64,000 nucleotides of DNA. Origin: Aradus depressus. Taxonomy: Eukaryota; Arthropoda; Insecta; Hemiptera; Aradidae. The notes below the pieces were generated by a model. That model did no database searches, was not told the DNA's origin, and worked only from the letters and a program-made list of their open reading frames with translations. Positions 20,716-31,745 of this stretch are shown here, in pieces. Both the position numbers and the translations under genes were made by a program. Positions within the stretch are counted from its first letter, which is position 1, and every line of letters starts with the position of its first letter. Location: contig OY759219.1 of NCBI GenBank assembly GCA_963662175.1, forward strand, positions 25,834,908-25,898,907. The letters run 5' to 3'.

Positions 20716-20935
20716 GAAGACAACGTTTTTTCCATCTATGAGAAATCTCGTCTTACAACATCATCCTTACAAACGTGAAATCATTGTAAATACCAAATTT
20801 TAAAAAAAACTACGCAATTTTCTAGTAACTATTCGACTTCTGAGTTCCGAATGAATTTAGTTTTTAGGAACTTTTTACTTCGCGAGTTATACATAGTGAC
20901 CTCATCTTTTCCGACCTACAGATTCTCGTAACTGC
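20716..20935 (+). repeat. Copy of the segment downstream of hammerhead B6
   Basis: Matches 17700-17950: TATGAGAAATCT, TCTTACAACATCATCC, ATTCGACTTCTGAGTTCCG. So B6 and B8 belong to copies of one longer unit. Confidence 0.7.
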
Positions 20936-20970
20936 GTCATCATCTGTCCAAAGTATATATGTATATAGTA

Positions 20971-21057
20971 CCTAGATGAAAGAGCGCTCTGGTAGTAGGC
21001 GATATGACCTCGTAGTTAAAGCCCGGGCATGAATCATAAAACCTAACCTAACCTAAA
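20971..21057 (+). mobile_element. SINE 3' end fragment with (CCTAA)n tail
   Basis: Contains AGAGCGCTCTGGTAGTAGGC, AAAGCCCGGGCATGA and the tail CCTAACCTAACCTAA. The tRNA-like part is missing. Confidence 0.85.
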
Positions 21058-21100
21058 TAAGGAACTATAAATATTTTTCCTAAATAAGGAACTTATTACT

Positions 21101-21103
<3 letters not shown>

Positions 21104-21132
<29 letters not shown>
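21104..21132. repeat. (TA)n microsatellite
   Basis: About 29 bp of pure TA. Confidence 0.9.
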
Positions 21133-21139
<7 letters not shown>

Positions 21140-21715
21140 TTGTTAATTATATGTAAACTCAGAAACCATGAATAACTGTGTTGTTTCACCGACAGTCATT
21201 CAGACTACATAATATTTTATTCAATAAATTTTGTAAAATACATTTTCCATATATATGAATATATATAATACATATAATGTTTTCCTTCCCTCATCTGCTT
21301 CCTCATCACAACTCTTAGAAACATGTAGAATCGATATCCAGAAAAGCACATTCTAAGGTATACTTTATCGGTTATCTTACTAAAAGCTTTCACTGTGTTC
21401 AATCAAGCAAAGTGTTAAATGCAGATAGATGTTCTCTCTAGACTTAGCCTGGAACATCTGCTGTCATTGTACTACTTGCCAACTTGATCGTATCATATAA
21501 GACATCACTTCTCAAGAGAGAGACTAATGACTCATTTTCAAGGTTTTGTCAACTACATTAATATGAGCTTAAGTAGTGGCGGATCTAATCATTTTCCTTT
21601 GAAGAAGCAATTTTCAGAAATTTGTTGATAGAAAAATGTTGAATGTAGTTAAGAGTGGTAGGGCAAGAAATAAACAAATATTAAAAAATATATATTATAT
21701 TTTATCTTTTATCGT
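21140..21715. other. Stretch without a recognised feature
   Basis: Only short unconserved-looking frames; nothing recognised. Confidence 0.4.
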
Positions 21716-22040
21716 ACCTATAAACGCGACGTTCACTTCTAATGAAGGGACGCAAGAACGTCCCGAAATGTCGTCATGAGAAAGACACTTCCGAAGAAGT
21801 TATAAAACATTATTATCTTTATTTTAATTAAATTGAAATCTGTATCTATTGTATTTATTATTATTCTAATATTTGTATTCATATTTTCAAGTATTTATTT
21901 ATTTATTTCATTTTATTTTTTAATAGTATTGTTATTACTAATCACACATGTATCATACTCTAATCCTAATCTACCCCTTTATTCATTGATTTAATTTATT
22001 TTTTCGTATTTATGACAAGAATAAATTGATAATTGATGTA
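21716..22040 (+). mobile_element. Hammerhead-bearing retroelement tail, family D (copy D1)
   Basis: The hammerhead-like start is followed by AAGACACTTCCGAAGA and an AT-rich tail. A second copy with the same order is at 30618-30990. No coding part is present. Confidence 0.6.
21736..21776 (+). ncRNA. Hammerhead-like RNA, family D (copy D1), core mutated
   Basis: CTAATGA (expected CTGATGA), one extra A, stem II GGGACG-CAAGAA-CGTCCC (six perfect pairs), GAAA, TGTC. The G5-to-A change should abolish activity. The strong stem II and spacing support the assignment. Confidence 0.6.
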
Positions 22041-22555
22041 TTTATACAATCATACATCATGAAAAAACTGGGGAAGTTTTTGATATTATATTAAAGGAAA
22101 AATCTTTATTGCAGTTTTAAAAGTGTAAATAAATTAAAAAAATTACGTTATTGTACAAATAAAATAGAAAAGAAACAATGTATGAAAGAGTACAATATGG
22201 ATTAATATATTATGTATTTGAAAAAAAAATACATAATCAAAAATATCTACAAATAAAAGTTATAAAGAAAACTAAAAGGCATACTTTATATTAAATACGA
22301 TTTTTTGAATGCTGCTCGCTTCGCGAGATACAAGCCAAAAATTGTCTTAAAATGATATCTCGAAATTCATTTTTTTTTTTTAGTTTGTTTGATTTACTCG
22401 AGAACGGTTAGTCAAAACGAAAAATTGATGCTAACTAAAAATGTTCCTCATAAAGTTGTCAAGCGTAAAGTACCCTCCGATTTGAGGTAGGACTAATAAA
22501 AACAAAATTATAGCACTCTAAAGAGTATAGATTATCATATAAATAAATGAGGTTG
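22041..22555. other. AT-rich stretch, partly family F-like
   Basis: 22290-22520 carries family F phrases (CGAGATACAAGCC, TACTCGAGAACGGTTAGTC). The rest has no recognised feature. Confidence 0.4.
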
Positions 22556-22559
22556 TTTC

Positions 22560-22770
22560 CTTGTTGTTTCATTCTTTCAGGTATTCAACGCGACTGCGTC
22601 ATCATCAGTGGCACATCTATGAGTACATATAAAATATATATATGGATAAAGCATCAGGGTAAAGAGTAATAAAAAATAAAATAAAACGTACCGTGTGGAT
22701 CCAATAAAATTCTAGCCAATCGCTCAAAGGGGAGGTTTATTCACTCACTCTATATTCATGAAAAATAATA
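22560..22770 (-). mobile_element. PLE family B tail with decayed hammerhead (copy B9)
   Basis: Minus strand: GTGCCACTGATGATGACGC, stem II GACGC-AGTC-GCGTT intact (about 22578-22613), then GAAT instead of GAAA and loss of the GGTT half of stem III. Upstream in element direction are CCCTGATGC and a GGATCCACACGG-type stretch. Confidence 0.65.
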
Positions 22771-22779
22771 ATTATTAAT

Positions 22780-23320
22780 ACATGCGTAATGTTTAAATTG
22801 TGAAGAATTAAAAAAAGGAAATTAAAATATGTTTTTATTATTACTATTTTTTTTTATTAAAACGGAATAAAAAAATACATATACTGAGTAATCCAGTTTG
22901 AAACGTGTAAGAACGTGTTTGGTATAAGAAAGTCCTGTTATAGTCACATCAGTTAATTTTTATGTTCATTCTTTTGGAAAGTTGCTGGCCCCTCCTTCGG
23001 TATCTCTTCAAATTCGAACTCTGGAACAACTCCACGGTGCTGGGGACTTGGAAACAGTCATGAGTAGAGAAGGAACTGGTGGGTGTGTAAACAAGGTGAA
23101 GTCCCTCGGCACTAAGTGATAAAGGAACAGGCTTTAGTACCCAGGCGGGACAGTCAGGATACATAAAAAATAGACCCTTCCTTCCTCTCACACCTTATTT
23201 TCTTTTAAATTTTAGCTTTCAAATTTATATCTCAAATTATTAAGAAGTGAATAAAGAATTACGGCATAAAGGGAAAATAATTTTATACTTAATTAATTAT
23301 TTATACCTACTTAATTTTTT
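22780..23320. other. Stretch without a recognised gene
   Basis: An 80-codon frame on the minus strand (22949-23191) has no feature I recognise. A GGTATAAGAAAGTCCTG block lies at 22919-22936. Confidence 0.3.
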
Positions 23321-23369
23321 ACTTAAGAATAAACAATATTAAATTATTTAATATTGTTTATTCTTAAGT
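23321..23369. repeat. 49-bp perfect palindrome
   Basis: Arms of 24 bp begin ACTTAAGAATAAACAATATT and are separated by a single T. It lies in sequence with no other recognised element. Confidence 0.92.
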
Positions 23370-23562
23370 TTACAGAAAAGGATTTATTCTAGACTGATAG
23401 GCAATTATCCGTGCAAGAAAAAAAACAAACTATAACTTGGCATTTTTAGTATGTGCGAAACAGAAATTCCCACACCGAGTGATCTATTGATATCGGATTG
23501 GGGGATGGCTTATCCAGATTTAAAGGGGCTTATGGTGACGAAACAAATGTCAACATGAAATA

Positions 23563-24116
23563 GTCGGTGATCACAGGCAATGTACTTCCCCAGCAAGAAT
23601 TGATCAAGAACGTTTTCGCTCTCCCATTAACAATCCACCGTTAGCTTGAAATCAGTAGTTATACAGCGATTTTTCTATCCTCATACGAAATTTCTCCTCG
23701 AGTTAATTAAAATGCCTAGGCTTCATCTAGGAGGTCATATCGACTACTACACTATTCGTCTCTGCTATGGGAGACCTAAATTTTGTCTACCTAGGTTTAT
23801 TCATCAAGGGAAAGGTTTTTAAGGAGTACGTGACATCATACAGGTTCGGGATCATCACATAACGTCCCATCCGAAGAAAGACGAGTTCCAAGGTTTTTTC
23901 ACCTACCAGATAAAAACCTAAGGGTTTGGACGTGATTTGAACGATTTGAGTGATTTGAGCACAGTAGGCTAGCACGCTGCCTCCGAGCTACCTGCGCCCT
24001 CATTTCTTGTCGATACATTTACTCTATTGCTGTTACAGTTTTTATGTGAGGACCCTTTTCCTCTGGCTAGAAATTAATAGGTGACGTCCTTATTAGGTTC
24101 TGGATACACATATAAG
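23563..24116 (-). repeat. Family C repeat carrying a SINE
   Basis: Minus strand. The 3' end is GTCGGTGATCACAGGCAATG at the left, then the GTACTTCCCCAGCA phrase. The SINE at 23727-24001 interrupts it. The body resumes with TTGTCGATACATTTACTC and ends at the minisatellite. Confidence 0.7.
23727..24001 (-). mobile_element. tRNA-derived SINE, diverged copy
   Basis: Minus strand; ends GAGCTACCTGCGCCCTC. The body is recognisable by GTCCCATCCGAAG and TACCAGATAAAA, with many substitutions and a short GATTTGA triplication near the B box. Confidence 0.75.
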
Positions 24117-24741
24117 TTTTCGTAGTGCACTCTTCCCTTCGTAATGCCCTCCTCCCATTGTAATTCCCTCCTCCCTTCGTAGAGCCCTCCTCCCTTCGTA
24201 ATTCCCTCCTCCCTTCGTAGAGCCCTCCTCCCTTCTTAGTGCCCTCCCTCCTCCATTTGTCATGCCCTCCTCCCTTCGTAATGCCCTCCTCCCTTCATAG
24301 TGCCCTCCCTCCTCCATTCGTCATGCACTCCTCCCCTCGTAATTCCCTCCTCCCTTGGTAATGCCCTCCTCCCTTCATAATGCCCTCCTCTCTTTCTAGA
24401 GCTCTCCTCCCTTCCCAGTGCACTCCTCCCTTCGTAGAACCCTCCTCCCTTCGTAGTGCCCTCCTCCATTCGTCATGCACGCTTCCCTTGGTAGTGCCCT
24501 CCTCCCTTCATAGTGTCCTCCCTCCTCGCTTCGTAATGCCCTCCTCCCTTCGTAATGCTCTCCTCCCTTTGTAGAGCTCTCCTCCCTTCCCAGTGCACTC
24601 CTCCCTTCGTAGAACCCTCCTCCCTTCGTAATGCCCTCCTCCCTTCGTAGAGCCCTCCTCTCTTCCTAGTGCACTCATCCCTTCGTAGTGCCCTCCTCCC
24701 TTCGTAGTACCCTCCTCCCTTCGTCATGCACTTCTCCCTTC
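24117..24741. repeat. 19-bp polypyrimidine minisatellite
   Basis: About 32 units of GCCCTCCTCCCTTCGTAAT-like sequence, with variable positions in GTAAT/GTAGT/GTAGA/GTCAT and occasional extra CCCT. One strand is almost all C/T, the other all G/A. Three units make 57 bp, so long open frames rich in Glu, Gly and Arg arise by chance; I do not call a gene. Confidence 0.95.
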
Positions 24742-25249
24742 ACCTCAAGACTAGTAAGTCTGGCGATCCCTTAACGATGCCATTCGGCCAGCTCAGATCT
24801 GGTTGAGCTGACATCCTAGGACGGCACACCGCCACAGATCACCAGATGATCCCTATCCTAGTAATTGGGTTTGCCTCCTACCTCACCAGATAATGGGTAA
24901 AGTTTCACCCGACCACCACTGGGTAGCACCTGCCCAACTAGACCAATTAGAATTTAGAACTATCTCCAATCAAAAACCAATTTCTCCGCTCCAGCTAAAC
25001 CTTCCTGGCTAAGCCCGGCTCAGCTTAACGCTCGTCTATCCGTTAAACAGCCTTCCACCAGTCGGATCAAAACTTCACAAAATATGATAATTATATGAGT
25101 TTACTAGCTATAGTGTAAGTCCAGGACGTATTCGACAACAGTGTCTCGGTGTACAATCACCTCGTCTAGTTATGGGCAAACTTCGTTATATTGAACAATC
25201 ATGAGGCACATATTTCATGTTGGCTGATTTACGCAAATGCACATTGTAA
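24742..25249. other. GC-richer stretch without a recognised gene
   Basis: 24755-25075 is more GC-rich than its neighbours and has a short inverted repeat around CAGCTCAGATCTGG and GAGCTG. I cannot assign it. Confidence 0.4.
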
Positions 25250-25555
25250 AAAAGCGGTCGTTGAATCACTGGCTATGTACTTCCCCAACACAAATTAATC
25301 AATTACGTGTTCACTCTCCCTCGAAAGTTAATCATTCGTTTGGGCTAAAACTCAATATTTAACTTATATAGTGGCTTCTAAATCCTTGTATTAAATTTAA
25401 TGTCGATACAGTCATTACAACTGCAGTTATTGGTTTTTTTTAGTTGAGCCCCTCTTATGCCCTGCTCCCCTTCGGCTGATCCAATCCAGACTTTGGAGGG
25501 AGAGCGAAAACGTAATTGATTAATTCGTGCTGGGGAAGTACATTTCAGTTTTTGG
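25250..25555 (-). repeat. Family C repeat copy
   Basis: Minus strand. The 3' end GGTCGTTGAATCACTGG and ATGTACTTCCCCAACAC are at the left. The body has AATGTCGATACAGTCATTAC and CTGCAGTTATTGG. Part of the 3' end (AATTGATTAATTCGTGCTGG) is repeated in direct orientation at the right. Confidence 0.7.
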
Positions 25556-26035
25556 AATAGACTATATTTCAAACATTAAGTTTGTTTTATTTATTTACTA
25601 CTGATAGTTATCGTAGTTTACGAAACAACCCTACAGTATGTACATGAACAAACGTAATCCTCTCTTTTGAGGATATTGCTGTATTATTTTGAATCTAATG
25701 AACCCAAAATATCATTATCACAAAACATTCAGACAATTTTAAAGCCCGGAATTAATTTCTGGAGTAGGGTGAGGCAAAAACTAAATTGAGTCTCATGGGA
25801 CCCTCGTGACTTAAATACACAATTTGTAATATTGCTAATGAATAACGCTATTTACACGCCTTGTACTTTGTAATACAGTATATGTATGCAAAATACAAAA
25901 TAATACAGTGGAGAATATATTAACATGATTAGACCACCTGTTGGACTCCTTTATAGTCTTCTTATCAAACTGGTTATATAAAACGAAAAATTGAGAGAGC
26001 ATCCCTAGGATGCTTTGCGACTTCTCAAGTTCTCT
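25556..26035. other. Stretch without a recognised feature
   Basis: AT-rich; nothing recognised. Confidence 0.4.
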
Positions 26036-26039
26036 ATAG

Positions 26040-26162
26040 ATTAGACTTTTTATCTGGGAAATGAAACAATCTTGAGCACACCGTCCTTCGGATGGGTCGT
26101 TAAGCTTTGTTCCCGATCCTATACCCTAAACCCCTACTCTAGGTGAAAAAAAATTAGGAGCA
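26040..26162 (+). mobile_element. SINE internal fragment
   Basis: Contains TTTTTATCTGGGAAATGAAA, CACCGTCCTTCGGATGGG and CTAGGTGAA. The tRNA head and tail are missing. Confidence 0.7.
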
Positions 26163-26403
26163 GAGAAACATTAGATCTTGGCAAAAAAATTACTTGATAT
26201 AACATTTATTAATCCTTCAAAAAGATGTATCATGTAATACAAAAAAATATCATACAAATATTTGCAGGGATATATAATTGTGTTGGAAATCTAGAGGCCG
26301 ACTGTTTCTGTTTAAAATTAATAGGTGTCGTCCTCATGAGGTTTTTTTTTTTTTGGAGGGCTGATGATAACACTGCCGTCAGAGTAGACCTATTGTATAT
26401 ATG

Positions 26404-26450
26404 GTAATATATATATATATATATATATATTTATTTATTTATTTATTTAT
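26404..26450. repeat. (TA)n and (TTTA)n microsatellite
   Basis: Compound simple repeat: TA units to about 26430, then TTTA units. Confidence 0.9.
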
Positions 26451-27513
26451 TACCTATAAACATAGGTCCTGACCGGAACCGTTTCAGAAATATTCAACAT
26501 CTTCCAATTTGTGTACTTAGTACTATTTGTTTGCATAAAATCTATTATTCCTTCTTAAGTATAAAAGCTAACACAAAGTTAATTATACCATCATAGAGAG
26601 CGGTAAATTACCTTTAAAATAAGCTCACTTTATTATTACAATTACAAGAATTTGACAGTTTATAGGCAGCATAAACCGAAGAACTGTGTAATTCGGAAAT
26701 TCTTTGGCAAACTATAGCTCACGTTTTTTCAAAAATGTCCTTATTGTATATCTTAGCTTTTATTTAGAAAACTTGTGCATTTAATAAGCTTTCAAACGAT
26801 AAAACATTATATTACACGACCCTTATACTTGTGTAGCAATATTATGGTTTTAGTGAAAAAAGAAGGTAAAAGTAAATGACATGTCTCATAATCCATACAG
26901 TGTTTACAATGAATTGAGGATTACTTATAGTATATATATGTATGTCTAGATATGTCAATATCACATTTTCTTGTAAGCATTATATTTTCCAAGTTTTTAT
27001 AATCGTGGGTCTGAAAAAGGGAACAAAAGATTTATCAATCTGCTGAGAAGAAATTAACTTTTCGATTTAAAAAAGTTTGCTAGATAGAATGAACTCATTT
27101 CATGGTTGAATGACATTTCAAGATTAGCATTTTTAGAGTTGACCTCTTTCATAAAACTGACACTTTATAAACACTTTCTCAAACTATTTAACATCAGACG
27201 CATGCGTGACTTGTCAATGTAAAACACTATAATTCCCGGTTTAAGGACAAATAATCTTCCATTAAATTAATGACAATTTAATGGTTTCTATATGGTTAAT
27301 GAATGTTCTGGCAACTCATTCCACAGGTGTAATTAACAATTAACTTTAATCATCTATTTAATAGCTTAATGATTGATCCAAAAACTGGGCATAAGTCTTC
27401 TGAGTAATAGGACACTATGCAGAGACATGATCTGAACTGTTACAGATTTTATGCTAGCAGGCTTTCGAGGCTGCTCTCGCCAGGCTGTCTACATTACTTA
27501 TCTACACTACAGC
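26451..27513. other. Unique AT-rich stretch
   Basis: The longest stretch here with no recognised repeat or gene. No open frame longer than about 60 codons with recognisable features. Confidence 0.5.
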
Positions 27514-27923
27514 CAGGGGCGTAGCCAGGATTTTGAGCAGGAGAGGGCAAAGTTAGGCTACATGGGGTATAGACTCCCGGGGGCACAGCCCACAGTTTCC
27601 ATGGTTAGCGTTGCAGACTTTTTGTTATTTATTTGGGAGACTCAGACCCCTAGAAGCTCCCCCTGAGGTAACCTCTGACTACATGAGCAGTAAAAATGCA
27701 AAGCGCAGCAGCAGCAAATGGACTCTGTGGTTTCTGCCCTTTTAGAATTAAATGACTCACATCCAGTAACGTGTATTGCTGCTGTTGCACTTTGCATTTT
27801 TACTGCGCATGTAAAATCAGTTTTAAGAGTATAAAGTATAACATAAATGAAGATTTTGAGCGAGGAAATGAAATGATTTAAATAAATGTAATATGACTTG
27901 TTTTGTACATGTACATTTAGGTA
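27514..27923 (+). mobile_element. hAT-type MITE, 3'-truncated
   Basis: Starts CAGGGGCGTAGCCAGGATTT and follows the 4451-4953 copy (CTTTTTGTTATTTATTTGGG, TAAAGTATAACATAAATGAA) up to GTACATTTAGGTAA. The right TIR is missing. Confidence 0.8.
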
Positions 27924-28091
27924 AAGTACAATTTTCGTTTATCCTCTGAAAATCGTGAAAGAACTTCCTCTTTGAAGTATTCTCGATCGTTTTCCAGCAA
28001 CTTTCTGTACACGCTTAGCATGCAGAGACCATTGAGACGGAATTTTTAATCTACAATTTTTTTAGTTTATTTAATTTTTCTTGGTTTTTTG

Positions 28092-28197
28092 ACCTTGGTC
28101 CCTACCATACCTTTGTCCCTACCATAGCTTGGTCTCTACCAGAACCTTGGTCTCTACCATACCTTGGTCTCTGACATACCTTGGTGCCTAACATACC
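28092..28197. repeat. 17-18 bp tandem repeat
   Basis: About six units of CTTGGTCTCTACCATAC-like sequence. Confidence 0.85.
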
Positions 28198-28875
28198 CAA
28201 AAATTAGAAATACTCTACCTTTTGCAAGGAAACTCATATTTTTTGTATATACTGACTGGCTCAAAGGTATGTCAGGTATTTCGTTCAAGTTCAAAGTTTA
28301 GAAAATGGAGATGATAGTAGTGTGTATTATGGAACTTTAGATGCTCAATGCCTCATGTAAGACGCTCCTTTAAAGCCCTCAGAAAACCTCCAGTTTTAGA
28401 CTATGAACACGAAAATGAAGGAGGGCACAAGTTACAAGTAGGGTTATGTTTTTTGAAAAAGAAATCTGATCTGGTTAAAAGGAGAACAATAGAATGGAAG
28501 CTGTTATTGTTGAAAACCGCAATGGATTGATGGGTTCAGTTTAAATCGATTCTCTCCATTTAGGTGACTAAAAAGGTTATACCATTCTATACAGTTGAAC
28601 CAGGATTTAGTATTTGTACATTTAAATTTACTCTAAAAGCCATTTAGTCCCCAAGGACTCATATTCGCTCGCGGAGCTAGGGCGGCGAGGAAATATTGAG
28701 AGAGGAGGGGATACATTAACCGCGACAAATGCCAATTCCAATTGTTGAAATGAAAGCAAAAAGTTGAGAAACATAGAAATATTGTAGAAAGTTGCAATAA
28801 ATATATAAAACAGGTTTCTATGTGATAGTAACACCAGTTTTCAATGCAACTACATTATGCACTATGTCACATCCC
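28198..28875. other. Stretch without a recognised gene
   Basis: Short frames only. A faint family B remnant (TTTTCAATGCAACTAC, CATCCCACCCG) lies at 28835-28880. Confidence 0.35.
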
Positions 28876-28879
28876 ACCC

Positions 28880-29215
28880 GAGTAATTGATAACTCTCGAA
28901 AATGGTTCCCAATGCCTGCTTAGATCAGATTAGATTTTAACAGAAATCGGAAGAAAATTTAGACCATTTTACTTCAGGCCCTAAAATACCCGTATATTTA
29001 TGCCACAATCAAAATTATTATCAAATAAAAGTTGTAGAAAAAACTGTAACACACATTTTATAGAAAAACTTTTTTTTGTAGGTCGGTCGATTTTTGAGAT
29101 ACATACCGAAAACCGTCCTGAAATGTTTTTAGATTTACATTTTTACGTATCGTTTAACGGATATTTTTAGATGATTTGATCTACCCGAAAACTGTTAGTT
29201 CTATCGTAGACTAAG
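28880..29215 (+). repeat. Family F repeat copy
   Basis: Phrases CTCGAAAATGGTTCCCAATG, TTAGATCAGATTAGATTTTA, GACCATTTTACTTCAGGCCC and GAGATACATACCGAAAACC follow the family F order. Confidence 0.6.
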
Positions 29216-29228
29216 AAGGTTAAGAGGT

Positions 29229-29520
29229 TAGGTTTTATGACTCATGCCCGGACTTTAATTACGAGGTCATATCGCCTACTACCAGAGCGCTCTTTCGTCA
29301 CTCTGGTGGACATGAGCCCGACTCCTACTGTGGGAGTCCTAAATTTTGCCTACCCTAAATTTTTATTCACCTAGGGTAGGGGTCTTTAACGAGTACCTGA
29401 CATCGTACAGGCTCGGGACCATCGCTTAACGTCCCATCCGAAGGACGGCGTGCTTAAGTTTATTTTACTTCCCAGATAAAATAAACTAAGGGCCTCGGTC
29501 GGGTTACGAACCCACGTTAG
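29229..29520 (-). mobile_element. tRNA-derived SINE, tRNA head truncated
   Basis: Minus strand: tail GGTTAGGTTTTATGACTC, body, B box GGGTTACGAACCC. The A-box part is missing. TTAAGAGGTTA flanks both sides (about 29219 and 29521), a likely target duplication, so the copy was truncated on insertion. A further B-box piece of a SINE is at 29565-29597. Confidence 0.85.
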
Positions 29521-29649
29521 TTTAAGAGGTTAAATTTTTAACTGTTTCATTAGACTCAATATAAGGGCCTCGGCCGGGTCTCGAACCCCCTTTTGAGCAT
29601 CTGTACAAAAGTGGTTGGTATAACAAACTCACGTAATGGCCACATCACA

Positions 29650-29975
29650 TATTTTAGCTTCACCAGCTATACGAAGTATAGAGGAAGTTATTCAATTTGT
29701 CGGAAACTCGATGCTGAGTTTTCAACGGAATTTTATGTTTTTCCGACCTACTGATTATTATTTTCAGCCAAATCAAAAAAGGGAAACATATTTGGGGATA
29801 GACTTAAAAACTCTAATAACTGCCGCTGTAATGAATGTATCGACACTAAATTTAGTATACGTAAGTCAAATATTGAGTTTTAGCCCAAACTGTCGATTCG
29901 CTTTGAAGAAAGAGCAAAAAAGTAATTGATTAATTCGTGATGGGGATGTAGATAGCCTGTGATTCAACGAGGGCT
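29650..29975 (+). repeat. Family C repeat, near complete
   Basis: Head CCAGCTATACGAAGTATAG, GTCGGAAACTCGATGCTGAG, GCCGCTGTAATGAATGTATC, GTAATTGATTAATTCGTGAT and 3' end CCTGTGATTCAACGAGGGC. Confidence 0.75.
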
Positions 29976-30400
29976 TTAAAGTGTTTGCCAGTCTGTCTCT
30001 TTTGTCTTGTTTTCTTTCGAACAAGGATACGTTTTAGATGGTGGTTCATTCTCTCCAGGGATTGCCGATATTCAATACACCCCATTTCTTTGGGGATGTT
30101 CTTATCGAGTTAGGGGTGTAAACCAGGAGGCTACGAAACTCTCCTCCCGAGGGGGGGGAGACTCACCTCCTTACCTTTCTCATTTTATATTGTTGAGGAC
30201 CCTAAAATGTGGGTTAACTTTAAAACAAAAAGAACTTCCCGGACTAAAACTCAAAAGAAATCCAATCCTCACAGAAATGTAGGTATGCTCAAAATATTTG
30301 GAGGGTATATTTATTGATAAAGTATCATTATATGATTTTCTTTCATAGAAGGGATTACAGAAATGGGAAAATTAAGTTGAAAACAAGAGTTTTTATATTC
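29976..30400. other. Stretch without a recognised gene
   Basis: A 91-codon plus frame (30007-30282) shows no domain I recognise. It is somewhat less AT-rich than its surroundings. Confidence 0.3.
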
Positions 30401-30617
30401 CTATTATTATATTTGGTCAGAAATTCGATGCTGAGTGCTTAATGGAATTCCATTTTTTCCGACCTCATGATTCCGAAAATTAGCAAAAAAAAGTCATCGG
30501 GGAATCACTGGCCCCCTCCAAAAGCAGTCGACCGTTTTTGCTAATATTCAACTGTTAACTTATATAGGGGCTTCTAAATCCTCAGACTAAATTTTGTGTA
30601 GATAACATTTTTTTCTA
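30401..30617 (+). repeat. Family C repeat fragments, rearranged
   Basis: Head phrase GGTCAGAAATTCGATGCTGA on plus, then the inverted 3' end TCATCGGGGAATCACTGG. Confidence 0.6.
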
Positions 30618-30990
30618 TATCGCACATTGGGACCTGATGATGGATGGGACGTAAGAACGTCCAGAAACATCGTTGGGATAAAGACACTTCCGAAGAGTTT
30701 CTTTGAAAAATAGTTATCTTAATTTTTATTAAGTTGAAAAATGTCTCTACTTATTATAAACTTTATTAATTTTTTTATACACTCATATATTTTTAAGTAT
30801 TTATTTGTTCAGTTTTTATTTTACTTGTTTTAATAGTTTTGTTATTACTGCTAATCATAGGTGTGTTAGACTCAAGTAGTTATAAATCTATATCTTAATG
30901 TATAAATTTTACGTCAAAAGAATTTATACATTAAGATATAGATTTATTACCTATTATCATGTATTGGTCTAACGGAAATAAATTTATTAT
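30618..30990 (+). mobile_element. Hammerhead-bearing retroelement tail, family D (copy D2), with palindrome
   Basis: Hammerhead-like start, then AAGACACTTCCGAAGAG and the same AT-rich tail as copy D1. A near-terminal palindrome occupies 30883-30946: 26-bp perfect arms beginning TAAATCTATATC around a 12-bp spacer. Confidence 0.65.
30631..30674 (+). ncRNA. Hammerhead-like RNA, family D (copy D2)
   Basis: CTGATGA, an extra TGGAT, stem II GGGACGT-AAGA-ACGTCC, A, GAAA, CATC, then GTT, which can pair with the GAC before CTGATGA. The insertion between core and stem II makes activity doubtful. Confidence 0.55.
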
Positions 30991-30994
30991 TATT

Positions 30995-31745
30995 AATATA
31001 TCGGAAGTTATTAGGGTCTTTTGAATTTAGCCCTCTCTCCTGAACCCCGCCGATACCGCTGAAACTTGACAGGTTATGCCCTCATTGGGTTTTTTACTTA
31101 AAAATGAAATTTCATGTTCATTAATTCATTAGGTACATTGGCAGTTATTGGGATTTTTTAGACCCCCTCTAAACTCTCCCCCTCACTTCTACCACTGAAA
31201 ATTAATAAATGTCGTCCTTAGGAGATTTTGAATTCAAGGTTTTTGTATTAAAGATAGACACAGATATTATTTTTTAATATTTGGAATCTGTACCTGGGAA
31301 AACATATAATTCCGTTGAAAACTTTTCATCTAATTTTTGACCGGTTAGGTTAGGTTTTATGACTCATGCCCGGGCTTTAACTACGAGGTCATATCGCCTA
31401 CTACGAGGTCATAGCGCTGTTTCCTCACTCTGGTGGACATGAGCCCGACTCGACTGTGGGAGTCCTAAATTTTGCCTGCCCTTTATTTTTATTCATCTAG
31501 GGTAGGGGTCTTTAACGAGTACCTGACATCGTACAGGCTCGGGACCATCGGTTAACGTCCCATCCGAAAGGATTAAGTTTATTATATCTCCCAGATAAAA
31601 TAAACTAAGGGCCTCGGTCGGGTTACGAACCCACGTTCTTGAGCTCAGAAGTCAAGCACGCATATCACTGAGCTTCCAGCGCCCTCAATTTTTGACCGAT
31701 TACACATAACTTCTCTTATACTTCGCACACCTGGGGAAATAATAA
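30995..31745 (-). repeat. Family C repeat carrying a SINE
   Basis: Minus strand body modules (CCGCCGATACCGCTGAAAC, CATTGGCAGTTATTGGG). The SINE at 31344-31686 interrupts it, and the head resumes to TATACTTCGCACACCTGGGG at the right end. Confidence 0.75.
31344..31686 (-). mobile_element. tRNA-derived SINE, full length, with target duplication
   Basis: Minus strand: tail GGTTAGGTTTTATGACTC, body with a short internal duplication (CCTACTACGAGGTCATA), B box, A box region, end GCCCTC. AATTTTTGACCG is duplicated exactly at 31332-31343 and 31687-31698. Confidence 0.92.

Noticed and set aside
24093..24727. Several Glu/Gly/Arg-rich frames
   Set aside because: By-products of the 19-bp minisatellite; they occur in overlapping frames.
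28835..28880. Further family B hammerhead
   Set aside because: Only scattered tail phrases remain; core CTGATGA and GAAA are not both present.
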